Shown: positions 1 through 8,773 of the stretch, piece after piece
How the letters are laid out: each line of letters opens with the position of its first letter
Numbering within the stretch: position 1 is the stretch's first letter
Origin: Spongospora subterranea
Taxonomy: Eukaryota > Endomyxa > Phytomyxea > Plasmodiophorida > Plasmodiophoridae
Length of the DNA stretch: 17,921 nucleotides
Direction: 5' to 3'
Assembly: GCA_900404475.1 (NCBI GenBank)
Contig: OUQQ01000423.1
Location: 1 to 17,921 of the forward strand
Position numbers and translations under genes: made by a program
Notes under the pieces: model-generated
Seen by the model: only the letters and a program-made list of their open reading frames with translations
The model's database searches: none
What the model was told of the DNA's origin: nothing

Positions 1-97
1 TGATCATGTCAGGAGTGTCAGGTGTGACACCCTGGTGTATATACAGTACAGTGTCAGTAAATGAACAGGTATTGGCGGACTGTCATCTCCTGGTTCG

Positions 98-848
98 ATG
101 ATCTTCCTCCTTGGACTACTGCTTCTCGCTTCCTTTGCACAATGTGAACCTATACTTTCAAGCATTGAGGGAAAACTTGCAATTCCCAACCCATCTTTCG
201 CACGTATACACCTTAACAATAGGGAACATACGGTGATCCCCCAAGAAAACGGGGCATTCTCATTGTAGGTGTGCAAGTTGTTGAATTGATTCTTCGGCTA
301 TGATTGTCGGATATTGTTTACAGCAACAATCTCAAACCTGGGTCTTATCTATTGTCAGCGGAGTCGCCGGATTATGTTTTCAAAACCGTAATCTTAATGC
401 AATTCAATTCACGTCGCCAGTTTGAGCGTGCATTTTTTCATTAGATTCGTGTTGATATTCTCGCGAAAGGCCGCATTCGCGCCAGATATCAATTAAATGG
501 CTCGTTGGCAGTTTCTATCCCACTTTATATTTCACCTGAACACAAGCAGCAGTTCTTCGAAGTTTTTATCCCCTTCTCTCCATTCTCCCTTCTCAAGAAT
601 CCCATGATCGTCAGCGTTATGTGCTGTGTTTTTTCTGTTTGCCTAAGCACGTGTTCTCGTTAGATGATGCTTTCATTTACCGCTTTGATGGGATGGGCAC
701 TGCCAAAACTTATTGCCGCGATCGGTATGTGATTGTTGCACAGTACTGTTTTGTACCGGAGTAATGGTGTGTTGTAGACCCCGAGGAAATGGCACGTCTT
801 CAACAAAGGGCGACATCAGACGAAGTTCTACCCTCACTTGAAAATTAA
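98..848 (+). CDS. EMC7: ER membrane protein complex subunit 7 (EMC7), five exons
   Basis: Exons 98-264, 324-387, 445-609, 664-724 and 778-848 join into a 175-residue protein. The introns are 59, 57, 54 and 53 nt (donors GTAGGT, GTAATC, GTCAGC, GTATGT; acceptors ACAG, TTAG, TTAG, GTAG). Residues 1-16 form a signal peptide (MIFLLGLLLLASFAQC). Next comes the family beta-sandwich: SIEGKLAIP (22-30), NGAFSFNNLKPGSYLL (51-66), ESPDYVF (69-75), then IRVDILAKGRIRAR (78-91). The FSLLKNPM motif (124-131) leads into one membrane helix (about 129-152), followed by a short cytosolic tail starting DPEEM. Each junction restores a motif known in EMC7, so the model is secure. EMC7 is a lumenal and single-pass subunit of the EMC insertase, which places tail-anchored and polytopic proteins in the ER membrane. 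The protein is somewhat shorter than animal homologues. The start is the only ATG giving a signal peptide. Confidence 0.94.
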
Positions 849-1264
849 ACAAAACTGTATACATCCATCAATTTGGCATTTTGCGTCATGACATTGATCA
901 CATGTCGTGCAGATGAACTCACAAAGTTTTTTGCAGAGTTTGGGTTTTGCATAGAACACCCTGCGTTTACGGCTGTATGGGTTTCGCGTCTTATCTCCAT
1001 CATTTGCAAAACGTCAGGTAGTCTTCTTTACAGTCCATTCTTGTATTCCCGATACTAAACGGCGGGCGAAAGTCACAACACAACTTTGGAACTGAGAATA
1101 CAACATGTACGGTAGAGTCAAATGAATGGCATCGCATACAATGACTCTTGTAATCATCGATGTGTATATGGGGTCCGCCGTTCTAGAAGCAACATTTTGT
1201 TTGCGAACGTCCAATATCCCCGATAGGAAAAGAAGATGCTGGGGTCTGACTAGCGGTTAATCAA
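849..1264. other. Region after EMC7: weak spliced ORF only
   Basis: No gene can be assigned firmly. On the plus strand an ATG at 888 opens a frame with the natural-looking segment ADELTKFFAEFGFCIEHP. It meets a good donor (GTAGTC at 1018) and a TACTAAA-like branch sequence before an AG at 1072. Joining 888-1017 to 1073-1095 gives a 49-residue product of unknown function. On the minus strand 1014-1214 is open but has no ATG where one would be expected and no recognised domain. Either could be an exon of a larger gene. Confidence 0.2.
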
Positions 1265-1600
1265 TTGTGTGCATTGTTCCGCTGCCCATTACCATTCAAG
1301 CTTCGAACAGATTGGCGTGAAGAAATCAGGACTCTTCTGGATGCTGGCTTCGCAAATAACACGACTCTATGGAATCGCTCTATTTCTCCCCCATTCTCTC
1401 TTTATCACACGGCTTATCCAGTATCAAATTTTGATCTAATGTCAACCATATTAATTCATATTGCTAAACTACGTGGTTCGGATGATGTTCCAGTTTGGAA
1501 AAGACGGGGTATGACTCTTCTAACAATGCCACACTGCGCCTTTCCCAAACTGGAAAGTCATCCGAACCAGCGAATAATATCGCCACAAATAACGGCCTAG
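1265..1600 (+). CDS. Unrecognised ORF segment, possibly one exon of a repeat protein
   Basis: The open frame is not started by ATG (its first codon here is TTG), so it is probably an exon or a fragment. The sequence includes WREEIRTLLDAGFANNTTLW and later GSDDVPVWKRRGMTLL. The spacing of LLDAG and of the final LL is loosely ankyrin-like, which is only a weak impression. A minus-strand frame overlapping its 3' part encodes a similar GSDDFPVWERRSVALL, because the DNA between 1475 and 1568 is a quasi-palindrome. The two may be an inverted duplicate pair. Function unknown. Confidence 0.3.
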   Translation: MCALFRCPLPFKLRTDWREEIRTLLDAGFANNTTLWNRSISPPFSLYHTAYPVSNFDLMSTILIHIAKLRGSDDVPVWKRRGMTLLTMPHCAFPKLESHPNQRIISPQITA

Positions 1601-1754
1601 ATGCATCAATTGTGTCGATCACCGTTGGGTAATCTTTATTGACTCCAGTCATCATTGTCAAAGCCAGCAAGTTGTCGTTGATTGCAATGAAATCGGACGC
1701 CACTCCGGCGATACTATACGGTGCACCTTGTATTTTGAAGATATAGTCCAACAC
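1464..1754 (-). CDS. Unrecognised minus-strand ORF, exon or fragment
   Basis: The frame is open from 1754 to 1464 with unforced composition: it opens LDYIFKIQGAPYSIAG and ends GSDDFPVWERRSVALLEES then FSKLEHHPN. There is no ATG at its start. It follows exon 1714-1833 of the gene model upstream on the same strand with a one-base frame offset at about 1755. It may therefore be the continuation of that gene after a frameshift, or after a splice I could not resolve. Its last third lies in the 94-bp quasi-palindrome and resembles the end of the plus-strand ORF at 1265-1600. No family recognised. Confidence 0.3.
   Translation of the reverse strand: MLDYIFKIQGAPYSIAGVASDFIAINDNLLALTMMTGVNKDYPTVIDTIDASRPLFVAILFAGSDDFPVWERRSVALLEESYPVFSKLEHHPNHVV
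1475..1568. repeat. 94-bp quasi-palindrome
   Basis: Arms 1475-1503 and 1540-1568 match as reverse complements at 26 of 29 positions, and weaker symmetry continues toward the centre. Open frames cross it on both strands, and each encodes a GSDD-x-PVW-x-RR motif. It could be the seam of a tail-to-tail inverted duplication, or a hairpin-forming element. Confidence 0.8.
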
Positions 1755-2443
1755 CTTGAAGGAAATTCAGTTCTGCCCAGCAATGCACGAAAGGCAACGA
1801 AGCACCAAGCAGGTTGATGCGAAGAGGACTGTCCTATGGGCACACTCCTCGTAACCTCAGTCCTCATCGCATAATGTTCCCGCCCAATCTCACGGCAGCC
1901 AACCCAATCGTCATGGTGAACTCAGGCACGCCAAAGGGTTTGGTTATTTTAGGTTTGCGGGGGGCCTGCGCTTCCGGAACGTCCAATGAAGCGCTCAAAT
2001 CAGCTATATAACGTCACTCGGGATAAGGTTGATGGAGAGACCATAGCAGAAACGCTTTCTAGAAGAAATAGTAGATCGATCAAACCCTCTTGATTGGGTA
2101 ATCCTTCCTATAAAAGCTGCCAACTGAAAGTCAAAGGGCCGGTCTAACGAGACTCCTGAAGCAAAGCCTTCATCGTTTTCATCGGCATCCAAAGTGCGCC
2201 AAGAAGCATCCCTGGTGCAACGACGGAGCTAATATCAAGGGGATCTCTAACCCCGATCGAGGATCGAAAACTGACACGCTTCATCATCATCGTTATTTTC
2301 CGAGCTCGTCGAGCGAGAGTCATCATTTGAATGCCCTCATCAGATAAGGGCTGCGATATTTTTCCCAGACACATGCCGAATAAGGACTTGGGTGAACCGC
2401 GACTGTATGATACTCTGATACACATGGCACTTTGGCGACACAT
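1714..2443 (-). CDS. Tentative four-exon gene, product unknown
   Basis: A consistent model joins minus-strand segments 2443-2276, 2228-2054, 2003-1894 and 1833-1714. The introns are 47, 50 and 60 nt (donors GTCAGT, GTTTCT, GTGAGA) and codon phase is kept at every junction, giving 190 residues. Exons 2 and 3 read naturally: an acidic stretch LDADENDEGF, then RPFDFQLAAFIGRITQSRGF, then PRKPKITKPFGVPEFTMTIG. Exon 1 is Met- and Cys-rich and less convincing; an alternative upstream frame with an acidic run could replace it through a different splice. I recognise no domain. The gene would diverge from gene C, whose promoter region begins near 2460. The last exon could instead continue into the ORF at 1464-1754. 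Confidence 0.35.
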
Positions 2444-2543
2444 ATTTGGCGCTACTGTCATTCGATCGAGGATGACTCAAATCTTCACCGTAGCGCTGTC
2501 GCTGTGTACAGTACAGAGTTGGGGGACGCCACACCGTCGGCAA

Positions 2544-2633
2544 TGTCCGTACCGCCATGGACTGCACCCTGGTTTTGGGACTTATTATGACCAGGGATTA
2601 AATACCTTCACCGTCGCTCACTCTTTATTCGCC
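2544..2633 (+). promoter_or_regulatory. Upstream region of gene C with motifs shared by genes A and B
   Basis: CAATGTCCGTA ends at 2551, 90 bases before the ATG counted from the T of TGTCCGTA. Gene B has the same 11 bases at almost the same distance (89), and gene A has TGTCCGTA 37 bases upstream. A pyrimidine-rich CTCACTCT lies just before the ATG of all three genes and may be an initiator. Between them, CCCTGGT and ACCAGGG form a small inverted repeat around a 19-base spacer. Confidence 0.45.
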
Positions 2634-4294
2634 ATGAACTATTCCATAATTCTCATAACTGTCGTGATCACATTAGCTCAGCCTATTTTGTCCGAACCTT
2701 CGAATCAAAATGAAATATCGCCGGATATTCCCGTACCGATCACGTTGACGCGACGCTGCGTTGATCGGTTCAACAAAGTTGCTCGTTCATCTGCAAGTCG
2801 TATCAAGAATCTTTTCCTTCAAACATTTGGGAAGTGCATTTCAGGTTTGAAGCCAAAAAATCGTTCGGCTGTTACAGCTAAGAACGGTTCAATTGAGGAA
2901 CTGTCGAATCAGAAGCGCTCAGTGACTAATGGGGATATCTTCGACGAGGATGAGATCATTCTCGAATCACAAACTGATGATAAGCCATTCCCCGAAGGTT
3001 GCCTTAAGGTTTTCACAAAGATTGTTTCTAGAACGCTATATTAAAACTCACCCTAGAGGCCTGCAAGTCGTTCGGACGTTGCAACTGAGAACGGTTCAAT
3101 TGAGTAAGGGTCGTCCAGTAGCACTGGCATTGTTCCCATGGCTATTTTCAGATCAGTATCAAATGTCGAGAATTGTCCAGTAAATGATGGTGGCCTCTCA
3201 ATTGATATCACCAATGACGACGTCGCCAATGGCCAGTGGGAATTCCCAGTTAAATTTCCGAGTTTATCCGAGGATTTTACTACTGGTTTCACACAACTCG
3301 TTTCTAAAGAGGACGTCACGTTTTCATTGCAGCAGATTATTACCTCTTTGATCAGTGACAAGTTCATAAACACAATATACTTTGACGCCTCATCGAAGAT
3401 CGAAAAACAAACGGAGTGGTTTCAAAAACAAGGTAAGCTGAGATCAGTCTGGGAATTGTTCATCAAATTTGATTGGTTACGTAGACAACGTCTTTAAAAA
3501 AAATATGAACGGTGTTCGAACAAACATAGTACGAGCTCGTATTGAGATGACAATTGGGTAATTACAGTGTATCAACACAGTATTCATAATGTGATTTCAA
3601 TGTCGTCAGTGTCCATTACATCGACAAAGATCATGCCGTCTTTACAGTTTATCAAGTAGCAACTCCGGGTGGGTATTCTCAGGGTTTGATCGTCCGAGTC
3701 AATATCGATATCAGACAGAAGAAGGATATCTATGGCAATCCTTCTTGTGAAGTTATGGTTTCGTCAAAAATTGAGGGTTGGAGACCTCTTTTGATGTTGG
3801 CGAGGCATCCTGCAAGAATCGGAGTTGAGGAGTCTTATAGCAATCTTCCTGATCATATCTTAAAGCATTGCCAGGATCAAGGCCGGACGGTTATAGCCAA
3901 TCAGGCACAGCGCCCTGCATCGATTCCAAGGAACCCTTTAGAAGAAGATCAGGATGAAATCGATTTGATAGCACCTCGTTCAGTTGAAATTCTTCCTGTC
4001 GATAGTACAAAGCGTTGCCAGGATCAAGACAAGACGGCAATTGCCATTCAGTTCCAACGTCCTGCATCGACTCCAAGAAACCCTCTGGAAGAGCTCAACT
4101 CGATAACACCGCATTCTGTTGGACCTGCTGGGAAAGATGTGAAATCCCAAGACCCTCAAACTGTTGCATGCGCCCCCGACGAGATGACCTTCAAGGAATC
4201 GGCGATCACCTCCGTGTTTCTTGTCCTAGGCTCTTTGCTCCTTCGCTTGTGGTTTCTCTACTATAATCGTTGCCTACACACGCGTTGGTTGTAA
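2634..4294 (+). CDS. Gene C: secreted/membrane family protein with VASt-like domain, five exons
   Basis: Exons 2634-3008, 3057-3103, 3152-3432, 3485-3557 and 3610-4294 join in phase into 486 residues. The introns are 48, 48, 52 and 52 nt; intron 2 has donor GTAAGG and acceptor TTTTCAG, intron 3 has donor GTAAGC. Residues 1-20 are a signal peptide (MNYSIILITVVITLAQ...). Residues 40-120 are the family module shared with genes A and B (SSASRIKN, KNRSAVTAKNGSIEEL). About 167-317 resembles the VASt sterol-transfer domain: a first helix/strand part, EWF at 229-231, the MNGVRTNIVRARI strand (242-254), VYQVATPGGYSQ (272-283) and CEVMVSSKIEGW (305-316). Two 49-residue repeats follow (from about 343 and 392; CQDQ...RPAS.PRNPLEE), then one membrane helix at about 458-476. 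LAM/GRAMD1 proteins also combine VASt with a C-terminal helix, but they have a GRAM domain and no signal peptide. The VASt call is by eye. Confidence 0.72.
3863..4099 (+). repeat. Two 147-bp direct repeats in the last exon of gene C
   Basis: The copies begin at about 3863 and 4010, a period of 147 bases (49 codons); the second copy is incomplete. Both encode K-x-CQDQ followed by QRPAS-x-PRNPLEE, just before the C-terminal membrane segment. Confidence 0.85.
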
Positions 4295-4924
4295 AATAAA
4301 AGTACTACTATCCCGTACATCAAAATCACAATCACACAATATTTGTTCCGGCTGGGAATGGAGCCGCTCCTGTACCAATCCAGCTCGTCAATTACCGTTC
4401 AGCTACTCCAACCGTACTTGCTATCAACAGGCGTTGACTACACTGTGCTTTTAAACTGAACGATTTTCTGTGTGGTTGGGACTACCAGCTCAACAATTTG
4501 GATCCGAACTGTTAAATGGCCAATATCGAGTCACTTGTTACCTGCACAAGAAGGGAAAACTTACACCAATTCGCCTTCCTGTAAAACCTTGCTGAAAACC
4601 TACAGCAATTGAATTCCTTAGCTAAATTCAATCTTTTTCGGTGTGAAATTCGCAGACTCTTCAAACCTTTTCAGAATTGTGGACTACCGGTTCCGTGTTT
4701 CCCGGCTTGAAAGGCACGAACGTGATCGTTGACGACGTTGGTTTTTCAGAAAATCTGATATTATACGCGATGACTTCCGTCCGAAATACAGGTGTTAGGA
4801 ACTGGGACCGAGATATACAGTAATCAACTGACACAAACGACAGGAGCGATGAGGGTTCGGGCGTTGGCCTAAAACGTGGCGTTGTGATGCAGTTCGGACA
4901 ATCGTCGTTTGCTGCCAACAACAA
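4261..4924 (-). CDS. Tentative four-exon gene, single-pass membrane protein, converging on gene C
   Basis: Minus-strand segments 4924-4667, 4621-4567, 4508-4444 and 4383-4261 join in phase (introns 45, 58 and 60 nt). The first segment reads like an ectodomain: NDDCPNC near its start, then FRTEVIAYNIRFSEKPTSS. The third gives VRIQIVELVVPTTQKIVQF. The last carries LDWYRSG followed by a hydrophobic stretch (CVIVILMYGIVVLLFYN) and a short basic tail. The layout recalls small type I ER membrane proteins such as TRAP subunits, but no family signature is certain. Weak points are the missing N-terminus, a non-consensus GAG acceptor for the last exon, and a 34-base overlap with the 3' end of gene C on the other strand. 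Confidence 0.38.
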
Positions 4925-5203
4925 TCCGTCTCCCTAGCCGTTGACAGTTTGTCCAAACCACCGATCGCATCACCAACGACCGCCGCTTAGACACTGGGAG
5001 ATTGGGCCATCACTAGAGATGTCAGCGGGTTGACCCTCGTGATGAGCAGGAAGTATCATTTCTCGATATCTTCGTTGTGTGCGCTATAATCAGCATTTTT
5101 TTTTTGCAAAATGTTGAAAATATATATTTATTTGAAAGCTAAGAATGATAGCAGGTTGAGATATTTATTTTGGAACATAGGAATAATTGAGATTCAGTGA
5201 ATA
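4925..5203. other. Intergenic, no gene seen
   Basis: I see no supported feature. Short frames on the minus strand could hold the missing N-terminal exon of the gene at 4261-4924. From about 5096 the sequence is AT-rich with a run of nine or more T. Confidence 0.5.
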
Positions 5204-5930
5204 CTATTTGTTGACAGATGATTGCAATTCTGTGATTGCTTGAACTGCATCGTCTCCTAAACGGGAGCGCCGATTGCTAAATGGTTGTTCCAGAACGCGA
5301 GAACGCAGACTCCCTTGGCACTGATGTGAAAGTCCCCCATATAATCTATACTTCATGGCACTCATATTGCACTGCATCGAATGATTCTTGCCAGATGCAA
5401 TCCGCCGCATCCCGGGGGACGGTTGGCTCAGCACCTGATCGCATTATCTGCTGTGATTGCCCAGATTGACTGCAGCAGGCATCCCATGCATATCCTTCAT
5501 TGAGGCAATCAACTGCTCAGTCAACCGTTGCCCGGTATGCGGGTACATCACTCGTCCGAACGGCAGCCAAACCCGGATTGCATCTCCCAAGAATCATCGA
5601 TGTAGTGCCAACGGGAGTGCAATCCACATGTCTGTTGTAAGTCCACATCGTCGACCTGCCACGCCCTTTAGCAACTTTTGTCGCGCAAGGTCTTTTTGTT
5701 GCCGCCATCGTTTGAGAACACGATTCCGTATAGGATGTTCGACCAGGAGGAGGGTAGTCCGCTCGCAGGGCGTTGCAAAATCTTTGGAAGTCAGGTTGTT
5801 CCACAAAGGCGAACGGTTGAGCATGATTGATAATCCAGTTGGTCAACGTTTGGTCCGCCAACAACTTGTCAACCGCTGCAAACTTCCAACGCAGTGTTCG
5901 TAATTCGTTTTCTCGTTAACCAGAATTATG
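5204..5930 (-). pseudogene. hAT-family transposase remnant
   Basis: Reading from high to low coordinates in shifting frames, the minus strand gives landmarks of hAT transposases in the correct order. First is LTNWIINHAQPFAFVEQPDF near 5850-5790 (the conserved W-I-x5-PF-x-VE region). Then comes RNRVLKRW with LTTDMW near 5720-5610, followed by HYIDDSWEMQS near 5590-5560. HTGQRLTEQLIASMKDMHGM follows near 5540-5480, and AITADNA (part of the catalytic core) near 5460-5440. At least four frameshifts or stops separate these pieces, and the C-terminal dimerisation region is not visible. The copy is dead. No terminal inverted repeats or target duplications could be fixed. Confidence 0.82.
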
Positions 5931-5994
5931 ATGGTGTAGCTTGGTTTGATTGGGACCTTGAATCGAATATCGATCGGAATGAAAGTTATCAGGT

Positions 5995-7680
5995 GATTAC
6001 GAAAGTTCGTAGTACTTCGCGCTATCCAGATATTTCTCTCGCTCTTATCGAGCCAACACTTGCAGTAAAATTGTCCATTTTCCAGTGTGGGCTGTTGGTT
6101 CGATTGGCAACCTCTTCCCCTCTTGTTATTTGGGTGCTAAGATTCCAGTCAAGAGGAGAGCGCGCCCACGTTTTGTCGATGTAATCGAAACACTTTTCTA
6201 ACGCATTCACCTCCACCTGACTTTCCAATGCCAATTGAGCACGGAGGTACTCGAATCCCACCATCGTAATCTCATGGTGTTCAATACCGGTTAGCGCGTC
6301 CAAGATCCCTGGCCTCATCAAGAATTTACTGAATGATCTGATAGTTTCAGTTTAGAAAGGACCCAGCGATTGACTTGTTTACAATGGAAAAACCATCCGA
6401 CAATGGATACTCTGTCCCCAAAACATCTAAAACACTGTCACACTCTACAAATCATAGAATCAGTTGATAACACATAAAAGCCTGTTCAAAATCACAGGTA
6501 ATAGGATTTTCCTGGGCGTCTGATAATGGGTTAGAGAAGAAATGCTCTGTATTATCCCTTGCTTTTCGACAGTGGTGCAGCCGTCCTTACTCGTGCGACT
6601 TCCGCCTGTGCCAAGATTGACTGTTGTCTCCAATGACCGCATTGATCTAATTACACGCCATCCGGTATAAACTAGCGGGTTTTCCGGTCATCAGAACAAA
6701 GAAACACGGGAAATTAAGTCGTTGACCACGTCTTTTGCCATCACCACCAGAAGCAGTTTAAAAGCAGCCGGGACAACTTTAAATGTTGTGTCCACGAACA
6801 AATGAGTACTGTACCTGGTTGTTTGACCGTCTTGTATCTTCCAGGATGACCCCAATCCAGCCAGCCTATGTTGTGTAATCCCCTTCATACACGTGCCGTG
6901 TTGACCGCTAACAATGGGAGGATGTGGTTCGTGGTCAGAACAAGGGTCTCGCTCCTCAATATCCATCACCCTATCTGCAGTACGGCCACCATGCCGGACG
7001 TTCTGTACCCGCTTCTTGCTCTTCATAATCTGGACCGGATTGGTTTGATAATTGTCTAGAATGTTGGCGCTGACTTCCACTCAGATTTGAGGTTGCGATT
7101 CGTGATCGGTCAGTTTCAGCCAGATCATCAATCATTCCTTTCATCTGAAAATAATAAACATCATCAATATACCAATGAAATGCAGCACATTTCACAGCAC
7201 CGACCTCCTTCTCGACATTCTTGACCAGGACGTCAATCTCATGATCACCGTAAACGACGTCTCCGTCAAACCCGTGAAGACCTGAACGCTACGCATTGTA
7301 AAATACAATACATTTCCAACTGGGTAGGGTATGAGATAGGCTATCCATACAAGAGATTTCGGGAACTGTAGCGCTAATAGTGAGGCCGTTACCTACAGTG
7401 TCACGGAGTTTAGGGTTTGGGGGAGACAAAGTTGTAGGTAGGGTGGTAGGTAGGGTGGCAGGTAGGGGGTGGTAGGTAGGGTGGCAGGTAGGGGGTGGTA
7501 GGTAGGGTGGCAGCAGTGAACCCGCTGTTCATCGCTGACCTTGACGGTTCCATCGGGCAATACTACCAATGTAGTCAAGCACTGCTCTTGCCTGTGCTTT
7601 ATGGCGCAACAATCACTGCAGCGATAGTATTTCGTGCTTTTTTTTAGAGAAATCGGGGATATGACGTATGTTTGACCCAT
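5995..7680 (-). pseudogene. MULE-type transposase remnant with FLYWCH-like N-terminus
   Basis: The minus strand carries a Mutator-like transposase in several frames, in the expected order. A FLYWCH-like zinc finger lies at 7620-7510 (YYRCSDC, CLTTLVVLPDGTVKVSDEQ). A linker MKGMIDDLAETDRSRIATS lies near 7140-7085. The catalytic-core start YSTHLFVDTTFKVVPAAFK is near 6810-6760. After a frameshift, FPCFFVLMTGKPASLYRM is near 6710-6655. GWFFHCKQVNRWVLSKL, the usual G-C-x-FH region, is near 6400-6350. ITMVGFEYLRAQL and CFDYIDKTWARSPLDWN are near 6260-6140, and RTNSPHWKMDN, matching the RTNN-x-E-x-WH end motif, is near 6110-6080. Frameshifts, stops and an internal minisatellite make it non-functional. 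Confidence 0.85.
7433..7516. repeat. G-rich 26-bp minisatellite inside the MULE remnant
   Basis: A 26-base unit (GGTGGTAGGTAGGGTGGCAG plus GTAGGG) occurs at 7442-7467, 7468-7493 and partly at 7494-7512, with a degenerate lead-in. On the minus strand it is read as Pro/Tyr/Leu-rich peptide after the zinc finger, so it expanded within a coding sequence. The regular GG/GGG spacing could form a G-quadruplex. Confidence 0.85.
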
Positions 7681-7954
7681 CTTGAACAATGCTTCGCTTC
7701 GACGACATTGATCATCTATTGGGGCTCTCGAGAAAAATCAGGATTAAAGGCAACGAAGGACGGGAAATTCAAGTCCTTGGGTCATTTTTGGGCCGAAATC
7801 AGCTTTTGGCGGGACATTTTTGGGCCATTTTTGCGTCATTTACGGAGTTCGGGTCCTTTACAAGTCCGACTCAGATCGCCGCCCCGACCATTTCCTAAAA
7901 CGCCACTTGGTCATTCTTGTCCGTACGGACACTGTCCCTCACTCTCCGTTCGCC
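7681..7954 (+). promoter_or_regulatory. Intergenic and promoter region of gene A
   Basis: No gene seen. A perfect 12-base palindrome GTCCGTACGGAC at 7919-7930 contains the TGTCCGTA motif found upstream of genes B and C. CCCTCACTCT follows directly and TTCGCC precedes the ATG at 7955, as in gene C. The sequence TTTTTGGGCC occurs more than once between 7788 and 7832. Confidence 0.4.
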
Positions 7955-8773
7955 ATGAACTTGTTCATCCTGATCACTGTCGTGATTGTACTCGCTCATA
8001 CAATCGCTCTGGCCGACCCTGGGGATCAGGACCAATCAGGTTCAGATACCAGCCCGCCACTTATCCCCAAGCGCTTCCAAACTGAGCTCAAAAAAATTGG
8101 TCGTTCATCTAAACGTCGTCTAAAAATAGTTGGTTCGAAAATTGATGATTGGATTACGTTTATGGAGGGAAAAATGCCCTCGGCTGTTGCAGATAATAAT
8201 GATGAAATCAAGGAATTGTCCAAAGGCGTTGATGCTGTTCCAGCCGGGAGATCACGCAGAATCATTGGTGATAACCGCTCAGGAAATAATGGGGAAATCG
8301 TCGACCATGAAGAGACTGATTGCCGATCACAACCTGTTGATGATACACCCCCTGACGATGTTGTTCGTGACGTTGATGTTGTTCCAGCCGAGAAATTGAT
8401 CTATGTCATTGGTGAGAGCAGCTCTGTAGTTAATAATCGGGATCTCTTCCTCGAGGAGCAGATTTCGCGAGAATCACATCCTGTTCCTGAGCTTTTCGAC
8501 GAGGTGCTAATCCAATCAAGCTCACAACGTGTTGGTGAAGTTTTCGAAGAAGAACAGATCTCGAGGGAATCACTGCCTGTTGATGCGACATCCGCCCAAG
8601 ATTTCACAGATATTGCATCTGTTGATAGCCATATTGGTAATATCGATCGTCGTCGATTTACTGTTATCCCTCTATCGCTGTTATATCTTCTCTTTCTAAT
8701 GATAATGCTGTTGTGGCTGTTCCCCGAAACGCAATATGTCGAGTATTCCACCGCGTATTGTACCTCTTCATGA
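7955..8773 (+). CDS. Gene A: secreted/membrane family protein
   Basis: The single open frame encodes 272 residues. The start at 7955 is chosen because MN...ILITVVI is shared with genes B and C at the same point and gives a signal peptide (about 1-20, ending HTIALA). Residues 24-75 are the family module (QSGSDT, SSKRRLKIVG, WITFMEGKMP). Acidic repeats follow: V-x-AVPAG/VVPAEK at 92-146 and two copies of EEQISRES-x-PV (about 167 and 200). A strong hydrophobic segment lies at about 235-256 (VIPLSLLYLLFLMIMLLWLF), then a short tail. The likely topology is lumenal or extracellular repeats with one C-terminal anchor. Function unknown. It lacks the VASt-like domain of gene C and has no introns. Confidence 0.82.
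   Translation: MNLFILITVVIVLAHTIALADPGDQDQSGSDTSPPLIPKRFQTELKKIGRSSKRRLKIVGSKIDDWITFMEGKMPSAVADNNDEIKELSKGVDAVPAGRSRRIIGDNRSGNNGEIVDHEETDCRSQPVDDTPPDDVVRDVDVVPAEKLIYVIGESSSVVNNRDLFLEEQISRESHPVPELFDEVLIQSSSQRVGEVFEEEQISRESLPVDATSAQDFTDIASVDSHIGNIDRRRFTVIPLSLLYLLFLMIMLLWLFPETQYVEYSTAYCTSS

Noticed and set aside
4..276. Minus-strand ORF at the left edge
   Set aside because: It is antisense to EMC7 exon 1, starts with TTG and has no domain; the EMC7 model explains the DNA.
445..663. EMC7 ending at the TAG at 661-663
   Set aside because: That stop lies at the end of a 54-nt intron; splicing to 664 restores the conserved membrane helix and the DPEE tail.
2331..2633. Upstream in-frame extension of gene C
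   Set aside because: The paralogues begin at MN...ILITVVI, and the extension would bury the signal peptide inside the protein.
5457..5903. Plus-strand 148-codon ORF
   Set aside because: It is Arg/Cys-rich and antisense to the hAT remnant, whose motifs are in the right order on the other strand.
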